Source of the DNA: Candidatus Calidifonticultor daggyaiensis
GTDB taxonomy: Bacteria; Actinomycetota; Humimicrobiia; Humimicrobiales; Humimicrobiaceae
NCBI GenBank assembly: GCA_015661035.1
Contig: JACVJA010000006.1
Coordinates: forward strand, 1 to 14,171
DNA length: 14,171 bases
Direction: 5' to 3'
Shown here: one piece after another, positions 1-5,522 of the stretch
How the letters are laid out: the number at the start of each line of letters is the position of its first letter
How positions within the stretch are numbered: position 1 is the stretch's first letter
Notes under the pieces: generated by a model
Database searches by the model: none
What the model was told of the DNA's origin: nothing
The model's input: only the letters and a program-made list of their open reading frames with translations
Translations under genes and position numbers: made by a program

Positions 1-2
1 TT

Positions 3-2318
3 TACGGAGATGATACTTTATTATTACATTTAATAAATGAAGATAGAAATACTCCATTACCTATTTATTCTTATGTTATATCTGATCCAACTTTAAGTGT
101 TAAAATTATAAATTTTATTTTAAAATCTTTTGATGTTAATATTTTTACAGTTAAATTAATTTCAGCCATTTTTGGGTCCTTAAATGTTGTATTTCTATAT
201 CTTTTAACAAAATTATTTTACAATAATAGAACAGCAATAATTGCTTCATTAATTATAATCTTTATGTTTCAACATATTTTATTTAGTAGGAAAATTGAAT
301 TTTATATTTTTAACTTATTTTTCTTATGTTTGTCTATTTATTTCTTTTTTTTATTTTTTAAAAAATTAAATAACTTGTTTTTAGTTTTTTCAGGAATAAA
401 TTTAGCTTTAAATTTATATTTTTATAAAGCTGGAAGAATAGCGCCTTTGATTTTTTTACTTTTTATTTTAGTAATTTTATTTCTTATAAAAAATAAGATT
501 AATTTTTTAAAAGTAAATTTGATATTTGGGTTTAGTTTTTTTATAGCATTTATACCTTTGTTATATTATATAATAAATAACATGGATACTTATTTGGGGA
601 GGATAATTTATACAAATTTATTGCCTGAAATTATAAAAAATCCTGAGATTATATTTTCACAAATAAAACTTTATTTAGATTATTTTTTTGTTGGGTACCT
701 TAATTCTGGCATGTTTGGACTTGCCAATGTACCTGCATTTGATTCTTTTTCTAGTTACTTTTTTTTATTCGGATTTTTGTATATTTTTATAAATAAATTA
801 AATTACATAAATTTATTTATACTAATTTGGCTTTTTATAAGTTTATTGGTAGGTTTAATTTCTAAACCGATGGATAATTATGCTGTAAGAATAATTATGT
901 TTTATCCAATTTATCCTATATTAACTGCAATTGGAATAGAAAATATTAGTAATTTTTTTTTAAAAAGGAAAGTTTTATATTTAAGATTATTAGGTTTGAT
1001 TGTACTTATTGGTTCTGTTTTAGCTATAATTTACATAAATTTAAATAATTTTTTTTATAAATATCCTGAAGATCCAGCGACTAAATTGGCATATCGTTAC
1101 GAATATATAAATATATTAAAATATCTTCAAAAGAATAAAAGGTCTAAAGTATTTTATACAAACTATTTTAATACTCAACATACTTTGGGACAGCTAGGTT
1201 TTATATTATCTTATGCTAAAATAAAAGGGGAAAAATTTGATGTAAGTTTAGGAGAATTAAATAAAATATATAACGAAGAAGGATTGGATGTTATTCTTTT
1301 AGGAGAAGGGATTTATAATAAAGCTATTGATTATTATAAAATTTATTTTAAAAATGCTGAAATATTTATTGATTGGAATTATGATTATTTTTTATATGGT
1401 GAAAAAAGAGTAAATAAATATGATTTTGGATGGAAAAGAGCGGATGAAATTATCAAATTTTTGCAAGAAAAATTTTATGCCGATAGATTCAAAACTACAG
1501 TTCCTTATATTAATTTTATTGCTTGCAAAATACCATATAATGATATTAAAGAATTATTTAGTATTAATTTAAAATTAATTACTAAAGATAATGTAAAGAA
1601 TAGTAAAATTTATCAAAATGAGTTTTATATTACCGAGGATACAAAAATTTACATTAATTCTTTAATAGAAGTTCCAGAATATGATATTTATGAGATAAAA
1701 ATACATAATATAAAAGATGCTGAAATTTTTATTGATGGTGTTTTGGTTAAACAGCCTGTAAAATTATATAAAGGGTTACATAAATTGAATATTAGAATGA
1801 ATGCAATAAAAGATAGATTAATATATATTATGTGGAAGAAAGGTAATAAAGATTTTGAAAAAATACCTATAAAATATTTTGTTAATTCAAATAAAATTAA
1901 TGGATTATTAGCTTTTTATAAGAACGAATTTAATAAAATAATTTATATTTCATTAGAACCTATTTTACAATTTAATAATTTTTATACCATTACGAGGTAT
2001 AACTTAAATTATGTAGCAAAAGGCATTAATATAATTTGGAAAGGATACATAGAAATATCTGAAGATGGTTTTTATGAATTTAAATTTGATACTGATTTTT
2101 GTGCCGACATAATTATCAATAATAAAATAGTGATGTTAAAAGCAGATAGAAAGAATGATAAACAAGTAAATAAAATTTACTTGTCTAAAGGTTTGCATAA
2201 GATAGAAATAAATTCCTTTTTAGTTGATAATGAAATACCTGTAAGATTAATGTTTAAGAAAGATACTTGGAATTTATTTGGCCCAGTTCAAAGTATAAAT
2301 TTAAAACCCAAATTATAG
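3..2318 (+). CDS. GT-C membrane glycosyltransferase (PMT/ArnT-like) with C-terminal PA14-like domains, 5' partial
   Basis: The frame is open from base 3 to the TAA at 2316-2318, so the visible 771 residues lack the true N-terminus. An ATG at 264 is internal: the codons before it encode a convincing protein (YGDDTLLLHLINEDR, then hydrophobic helices). The first half is a run of about ten hydrophobic segments (to about 1060). It is followed by a soluble region with two stretches that read like PA14 beta-sandwiches, about 1610-1880 and 1970-2280; each has a 'D/N-G/N-x-h-V...L-x-KGLHK' core. GT-C enzymes of the PMT_2 type transfer sugars from polyprenyl phosphates to lipid A, proteins or glycans on the outer membrane face. 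The early GDD could stand for the acidic pair found in the first loop of this superfamily. Function and substrate are inferred; the family call is moderately secure. Confidence 0.7.
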   Translation, partial: YGDDTLLLHLINEDRNTPLPIYSYVISDPTLSVKIINFILKSFDVNIFTVKLISAIFGSLNVVFLYLLTKLFYNNRTAIIASLIIIFMFQHILFSRKIEFYIFNLFFLCLSIYFFFLFFKKLNNLFLVFSGINLALNLYFYKAGRIAPLIFLLFILVILFLIKNKINFLKVNLIFGFSFFIAFIPLLYYIINNMDTYLGRIIYTNLLPEIIKNPEIIFSQIKLYLDYFFVGYLNSGMFGLANVPAFDSFSSYFFLFGFLYIFINKLNYINLFILIWLFISLLVGLISKPMDNYAVRIIMFYPIYPILTAIGIENISNFFLKRKVLYLRLLGLIVLIGSVLAIIYINLNNFFYKYPEDPATKLAYRYEYINILKYLQKNKRSKVFYTNYFNTQHTLGQLGFILSYAKIKGEKFDVSLGELNKIYNEEGLDVILLGEGIYNKAIDYYKIYFKNAEIFIDWNYDYFLYGEKRVNKYDFGWKRADEIIKFLQEKFYADRFKTTVPYINFIACKIPYNDIKELFSINLKLITKDNVKNSKIYQNEFYITEDTKIYINSLIEVPEYDIYEIKIHNIKDAEIFIDGVLVKQPVKLYKGLHKLNIRMNAIKDRLIYIMWKKGNKDFEKIPIKYFVNSNKINGLLAFYKNEFNKIIYISLEPILQFNNFYTITRYNLNYVAKGINIIWKGYIEISEDGFYEFKFDTDFCADIIINNKIVMLKADRKNDKQVNKIYLSKGLHKIEINSFLVDNEIPVRLMFKKDTWNLFGPVQSINLKPKL

Positions 2319-2471
2319 AAATAAAAAAATGCTTAAAATTGATGGGGAAAGAATAGGTGGTAAAAGCAAAGAAAAATTAATACTAATAGGATTGAAAATA
2401 CTTAAGGGTTTATTACAGTAACTATTTAGTGAGTAATTATTTTTAGAAATTACAAAATTAAAAAAAGAATA

Positions 2472-2518
2472 TTTTTTACAGTAAAAACTTATCATAAAAT
2501 GCGTTTTTACTGAAAAAT
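2472..2518 (+). terminator. Hairpin downstream of the glycosyltransferase (possible bidirectional terminator)
   Basis: CAGTAAAAAC (2479-2488) and GTTTTTACTG (2503-2512) form a perfect 10-bp inverted repeat with a 14-nt loop. Beyond an A/A mismatch, a T-run on the left pairs with an A-run on the right. The flanking T-run and A-run would serve either strand, and the site lies between convergent genes, which suits a bidirectional terminator. The stem is AT-rich and no long U-tract follows it on the plus strand, so termination is only probable. It is also the head of a dispersed repeat. Confidence 0.4.
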
Positions 2519-2595
2519 AAAATATTTTTATCATTTTTATTTTATATAATGCATTATTTAAAATCATCCGTCTTTTAATAAAAAAGGTAATGGCA
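2478..2595 (+). repeat. Dispersed intergenic repeat, copy A (copy B at 13103-13210)
   Basis: The hairpin plus its tail resembles 13103-13210. The first 35 bases align without a gap at 24 of 35 positions by eye. The tails then share TTTTTAT-ATTTTT, AATGCATTA and TCTTTTAA in the same order, with one gap of about 9 bases. No open frame spans both copies. It could be a non-autonomous element or a structured RNA or terminator module. Confidence 0.5.
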
Positions 2596-2619
2596 ATAAT
2601 TTTGTGTAAAAAAATCATT

Positions 2620-2775
2620 TTAAAACTCTTTTAAAGGATGTTTCTTCCATTTTTCATTTAAAGAATTAAAATTTTCCTTGATTTCTTTTACTCTTTCGTG
2701 GTAATCTTTTTCTGTAAAATAAAGTTCTTTTACCTTAACTTTGGGTGTATTCCTCCTTTTCTTTAATCTTGGCAT
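2620..2775 (-). CDS. Possible small charged protein, 51 aa, function unknown
   Basis: The frame runs from an ATG at 2775-2773 to a TAA at 2622-2620 on the minus strand. It begins MPRLKKRRNTPKVKVKELYF and ends EKWKKHPLKEF. The 51 residues include 12 Lys, 4 Arg and 8 acidic residues. The N-terminus is basic, and residues 17-45 look like an amphipathic helix. Composition is unlike the Phe/Ile/Asn-rich noise that AT-rich non-coding frames give here, which is the main reason to take it seriously. A weak AAAAAAGG ribosome site precedes the start, and a TTGAAT-18-TATTCT promoter fits upstream. I do not recognise the family. The start codon sits inside a hairpin, so translation could be structure-controlled. 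It may instead be a relic of a longer gene or a chance frame. Confidence 0.4.
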   Translation of the reverse strand: MPRLKKRRNTPKVKVKELYFTEKDYHERVKEIKENFNSLNEKWKKHPLKEF

Positions 2776-2811
2776 ATTTTTATGCCTTTTTTATAACTAA
2801 AAGAATACACC
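2744..2811. repeat. Nested, nearly concentric inverted repeats around the start of the 51-aa frame
   Basis: The outer arms are GGTGTATTC (2744-2752) and GAATACACC (2803-2811). The inner arms are GGCATA (2771-2776) and TATGCC (2781-2786). Their centres differ by about one base. On the minus strand the inner stem holds the weak ribosome site in one arm and the start codon in the other. The outer arm at 2803-2811 covers the proposed -10 box. Confidence 0.55.
2771..2792 (+). terminator. Short hairpin plus T6, candidate intrinsic terminator
   Basis: On the plus strand, GGCATA-TTTT-TATGCC is followed directly by six T residues (2787-2792). This is the form of a Rho-independent terminator, though its 6-bp stem has only three G-C pairs. 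It would insulate the mre promoter from upstream read-through. The same bases overlap the start of the minus-strand 51-aa frame, so the two readings compete. Confidence 0.4.
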
Positions 2812-2831
2812 TTTTTTTCTTTTTAATTCAA
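2802..2831 (-). promoter_or_regulatory. Candidate minus-strand promoter (TTGAAT-18-TATTCT)
   Basis: Read on the minus strand, TTGAAT (2831-2826) is followed after 18 bases by TATTCT (2807-2802). It would drive the 51-aa frame starting at 2775. Its -35 hexamer is identical to that of the mre promoter and lies in the opposite arm of an 11-bp inverted repeat. Confidence 0.35.
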
Positions 2832-2883
2832 ATTTACACAATTTATTTTACATTACCCGTAAATTAAAATTGTTGAATTAAAA
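2821..2883. repeat. 11-bp inverted repeat linking two divergent -35 boxes
   Basis: TTTTAATTCAA (2821-2831) and TTGAATTAAAA (2873-2883) are exact reverse complements, 41 bases apart. Each arm contains the -35 hexamer of one of two outward-facing promoters, so a dimeric regulator could act on both. AT-richness makes chance occurrence possible. Confidence 0.4.
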
Positions 2884-2900
2884 TTATATTTTGGTATAAT
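2873..2900 (+). promoter_or_regulatory. Promoter of the mre-mrd-rng-hldD operon
   Basis: TTGAAT (2873-2878) and a perfect TATAAT (2895-2900) are spaced by 16 bases. TGG just before the -10 completes an extended TGnTATAAT element. It sits 33 bases before the first start codon of the operon, and an AGGAGGT ribosome site (2920-2926) follows with 6-7 bases to the ATG. It is the best promoter match I found in the window. Confidence 0.75.
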
Positions 2901-2932
2901 TATTAACATTAAAAAATTCAGGAGGTAATTTT

Positions 2933-3142
2933 ATGGTAGGAGTAATATTAGGAATTCTTTTACTTTTGCTTTTGATAGGTCTTGTTGTTTTACAGGGAAT
3001 GATTGAATGGGGGAATTTTGATCTGGATAAATTTTTTGGCAAAAAGGCAAAACCAGCAGAGATAAAATCTGAACAAAAAACAAAAGTAAAAACTATTAAA
3101 AAAACAAGTACAAAGAAAATAAAGAAAGGAAAGAAAAAATGA
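2933..3142 (+). CDS. Small Lys-rich single-span membrane protein, 69 aa
   Basis: Residues 2-24 form one strongly hydrophobic helix beginning VGVILGI with a run of six Leu. A short acidic-aromatic linker follows ([11 protein letters not shown]). The tail from residue 33 to 69 has 17 Lys in 37 residues and ends KKIKKGKKK. The start is secure: ATG with AGGAGGT about 7 bases upstream and a strong promoter before that. Its TGA overlaps the mreB ATG (ATGA), so the two are probably translationally coupled. I do not recognise the family; it lacks the TatA pattern and is too short for SecG. With a single N-terminal helix, a cytoplasmic basic tail would contact anionic lipids, nucleic acid or acidic partners. 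A link to MreB is inferred from gene order only. Confidence 0.75.
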   Translation: MVGVILGILLLLLLIGLVVLQGMIEWGNFDLDKFFGKKAKPAEIKSEQKTKVKTIKKTSTKKIKKGKKK

Positions 3143-4185
3143 TTTTAGATTATATTTTTGGATTATTTTCAAGTGATATGGCTATTGATTTGGGGACTGC
3201 AACAACCCTTGTCTATATAAAAAATAAAGGAATAGTTCTGAAAGAACCATCCATTGTTGCTTTATTTAGGGGAAAAGAAGTAATAGCAGTTGGGGAAGAA
3301 GCAAAAGAAATGGTTGGTAAAACCCCTGGAGATATAAGAGCAATAAGACCTATGAAAGATGGTGTTATTGCAGATTTTAATGTTACAGAAAAAATGTTAA
3401 GATATTTTATAGTAAAAGTTCATAATCGTCATTCCCTTGTAAATCCTAGGGTGGCAATTTCTGTTCCCAAAGGAGTAACACCAGTTGAAAGAAGAGCAGT
3501 AAGAGAATCTGCTTTACAGGCAGGTGCAAGAGAAGTTTATTTGATTGATGAGCCACTTGCTGCGGCAATAGGTGCTGGGTTACCAATAGAAGAACCAGTT
3601 GGTCATATGGTTGTTGACGTTGGTGGTGGGACAACTGAAGTTGCTGTTATTTCAATGGGCGGTCTTGTAGTTTTTAATTCCATAAGAACAGCTGGCGATA
3701 AATTTGATGAAGCGATTGCTTCTTATATAAAAAAAGCATATAACTTAAATATTGGCGAAAGAACAGCTGAAAGAGTAAAAATTAATATTGGATGCGCGCA
3801 AAAACTTGATGAAACACTAACAATGGATGTAAAAGGATCTGATCAGACAACAGGTTTGCCAAGGACAGTTAAAGTAACTTCCGATGAAATGGCAATTGCA
3901 TTAGAGGAACCTTTAACAAAGATTGTTGATGGAATAAAACAGACACTTGAGCAAACAAAAGCAGAACTCGCAGCAGATATCATAGATAAAGGCATAGTAT
4001 TAACAGGCGGTGGTTCATTATTAAAAGCATTTGACAGAAAAATAATGGAAGAAACCGGAGTTCCTGTTCATATTGCAGAATCGCCTCAGGAATGTGTTGT
4101 AAAAGGTGCCGGAAAAATGTTAGAAGAACAACTTGATATTTTACGCAGATTATCTTTTGAAGGAGAAGAAAGCAGTATTTCTTAA
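3139..4185 (+). CDS. mreB: Rod shape-determining protein MreB
   Basis: This is the bacterial actin homologue that polymerises on the inner face of the cytoplasmic membrane and steers lateral wall synthesis. The length of 348 residues is normal for the family. Visible actin-fold motifs are [11 protein letters not shown] (16-26, phosphate 1), [10 protein letters not shown] (136-145, with the Glu expected to activate the hydrolytic water), [13 protein letters not shown] (158-170, phosphate 2) and VLTGGGSLL (287-295, adenosine motif). The N-terminus ILDYIFGLF is an amphipathic membrane-binding stretch. It starts by a 4-bp ATGA overlap with the 69-aa gene and is followed by mreC after 8 bases. Base composition is slightly richer in GC than its neighbours, as expected for a highly conserved gene. 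Identification is very secure. Confidence 0.97.
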   Translation: MILDYIFGLFSSDMAIDLGTATTLVYIKNKGIVLKEPSIVALFRGKEVIAVGEEAKEMVGKTPGDIRAIRPMKDGVIADFNVTEKMLRYFIVKVHNRHSLVNPRVAISVPKGVTPVERRAVRESALQAGAREVYLIDEPLAAAIGAGLPIEEPVGHMVVDVGGGTTEVAVISMGGLVVFNSIRTAGDKFDEAIASYIKKAYNLNIGERTAERVKINIGCAQKLDETLTMDVKGSDQTTGLPRTVKVTSDEMAIALEEPLTKIVDGIKQTLEQTKAELAADIIDKGIVLTGGGSLLKAFDRKIMEETGVPVHIAESPQECVVKGAGKMLEEQLDILRRLSFEGEESSIS

Positions 4186-4193
4186 TTTTTAAA

Positions 4194-4964
4194 ATGCCCC
4201 ATAAAAAGAAAATAAATTTTTTATTTGTTTTTTTGTTTGCCATTATATTCATTTTAGGTTTAATTAATTTAAAAAAAATAACTAATTTTTTTTCAGTTAT
4301 CCATAAAAAAACAACAGCATATATATTTTATATTACTGATACTTTTGCTTCATTTAAATACGTTTACCTAACTAAAAAAAGTATAAATGATTTAAACAGA
4401 AGGGTTTTGTTTCTGGAAACAGAAAATAAATTATTAAAAACAGAGAACGAAAAATTACAACAACTTCTAAAAATTAAGGAAGAAATAAAAATAAAAAAAA
4501 TAAAATGTTACGCCAGAGTTATTGGTGCAAATAACGATGGATTTGTTTATTATTATTTAATTGATAAGGGCAGGAAAGATGGCATAGAAGAAGGGGACGG
4601 CGTAATTGCTGATGGTTTTGTTTTAGGAAGAATAGTAAATGTTTATGATGGTACAGCCAAAATACAATTATTAACCGATGTGAAAAGCAGTATTAGTATT
4701 AAAAATGAGAGAAGTAAAGTTACAGGGATTTTATCAGGGAATGGATATAACGAATGCATAATTAATTATGTTCCAAAAGAAGAGGATATTAAAGAAGGTG
4801 ATATCATAGTAACATCAAATTTAAGTAAATCCTTTCCAGAAGGGATAAAAGTTGGTATAATAAAAGAAGTAGATAAGAAAGCAGAAGGTTTGTCTATGAA
4901 TATAAAAGTAAAACCTTTTGTAAACATCTTTTCAGTTGATTTAGTTGCCATAATAAGTAAATAA
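4194..4964 (+). CDS. mreC: Rod shape-determining protein MreC
   Basis: MreC is a bitopic membrane protein that links MreB inside the cell to PBP2 and RodA in the periplasm and activates them. The 256 residues show a basic N-terminus (MPHKKK), a membrane helix at about 8-25, a coiled coil at about 60-99 rich in Leu, Glu and Lys, then the double beta-barrel MreC domain at about 105-255. Family signatures include GRKDGIEEGD (126-135), FVLGRIVNV (142-150), LLTDVKSSI (159-167) and FPEGIKVGIIKEV (214-226). It begins 8 bases after the mreB stop without a strong ribosome site, which suggests coupling to mreB. A hairpin directly follows its stop codon. Confidence 0.93.
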   Translation: MPHKKKINFLFVFLFAIIFILGLINLKKITNFFSVIHKKTTAYIFYITDTFASFKYVYLTKKSINDLNRRVLFLETENKLLKTENEKLQQLLKIKEEIKIKKIKCYARVIGANNDGFVYYYLIDKGRKDGIEEGDGVIADGFVLGRIVNVYDGTAKIQLLTDVKSSISIKNERSKVTGILSGNGYNECIINYVPKEEDIKEGDIIVTSNLSKSFPEGIKVGIIKEVDKKAEGLSMNIKVKPFVNIFSVDLVAIISK

Positions 4965-4967
4965 AAC

Positions 4968-5006
4968 CTGAAAAAATGCATTTAATAATAAAATGCGTAT
5001 TTTCAG
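4968..5006 (+). other. Intra-operon hairpin between mreC and mreD
   Basis: CTGAAAAAATGCATTT (4968-4983) and AAATGCGTATTTTCAG (4991-5006) pair as a 16-bp stem with two mismatches and a 7-nt loop. It begins 3 bases after the mreC stop codon. No T-run follows, so it is not a standard terminator. It could protect the upstream mRNA end, be a processing site, or tune mreD expression. It resembles the stems at 2479-2512, 13107-13134 and 13265-13295. Confidence 0.55.
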
Positions 5007-5066
5007 TATAATTATAATAAATAAAGGGTGTGATGCTTTATTAAAAGATTTATATTATTTTTATTA

Positions 5067-5522
5067 TTGTTTATTTTGACTTTTTTTTTGCATTTATTAA
5101 CTTACAGATTAAATAGAATATTTTTATATATTGATTTTCCGTTTATTTTTTGTTTTTTATTACTTGTAAATAAAAATAAAATATTATCTTATATTTTTTG
5201 CTTTTTAATTTATTTTTTTTATGACTTATTTTTAATGCCTGTTTTTGGAATAACTCTGGTTTCTTCGGTTTTAGCGCTTATTGTTGCAGAATGGCTATCT
5301 TATAACTTATATATAAAGAGTTTTATAACCAAGATAGTTGTTTTCATTTCGTCGTATATTTTGAAATTTTTTTTATATTTTATATTAATAGTTATATTTT
5401 ACTGGGATAAAAAAATATATTTTTTAAAGTTTGAATTTGTTTTTATAAAAATTTTAACTACAACACTTTTATTGGCGTTGTTTTTTAAAGTGATTGAGCT
5501 TAAAAGCAGAATAATAAAATGA
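5067..5522 (+). CDS. mreD: Rod shape-determining protein MreD
   Basis: MreD is a small polytopic membrane protein of the elongasome. The sequence is almost entirely hydrophobic, with about five membrane spans, a basic end (VIELKSRIIK) and the usual position between mreC and PBP2. Length is 151 residues from TTG 5067, near the family norm. The start is doubtful. No in-frame ATG or GTG exists after the stop at 5031-5033, and TTG 5067 has no ribosome site. An ATT at 5040 would give the typical N-terminus IKRFILFLLLF, with AAAGGGTG 9-11 bases upstream. An ATG at 5033 lies out of frame by one base. Its TGA overlaps the mrdA ATG by 4 bases (5519-5522). The identity rests on topology and context more than on motifs. 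Confidence 0.85.
   Translation: MFILTFFLHLLTYRLNRIFLYIDFPFIFCFLLLVNKNKILSYIFCFLIYFFYDLFLMPVFGITLVSSVLALIVAEWLSYNLYIKSFITKIVVFISSYILKFFLYFILIVIFYWDKKIYFLKFEFVFIKILTTTLLLALFFKVIELKSRIIK

Larger units (their letters stand above)
2319..2932. other. 614-bp spacer between the glycosyltransferase and the mre operon
   Basis: This AT-rich spacer contains, from left to right, a 30-codon ATG frame without a ribosome site (2329-2421), a hairpin-led repeat (2472-2595), a possible 51-aa minus-strand gene (2620-2775), nested inverted repeats around that gene's start, and two outward-facing promoter candidates. It separates a gene ending toward it from a strong new promoter, so it is a transcription-unit boundary. 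Confidence 0.7.

Noticed and set aside
2329..2421. 30-codon plus-strand frame MLKIDGERIGGKSKEK...
   Set aside because: It has no ribosome site or promoter. Composition is protein-like, but it is too short to support; it may be a gene relic.
2313..2618. 101-codon minus-strand frame after the glycosyltransferase
   Set aside because: Composition is Phe/Ile/Asn/Ser noise typical of AT-rich non-coding DNA, and it runs through the dispersed repeat hairpin.
5007..5018. Two adjacent TATAAT hexamers before mreD
   Set aside because: No -35 hexamer lies at suitable spacing; such strings are expected in AT-rich DNA. A weak internal promoter cannot be excluded.
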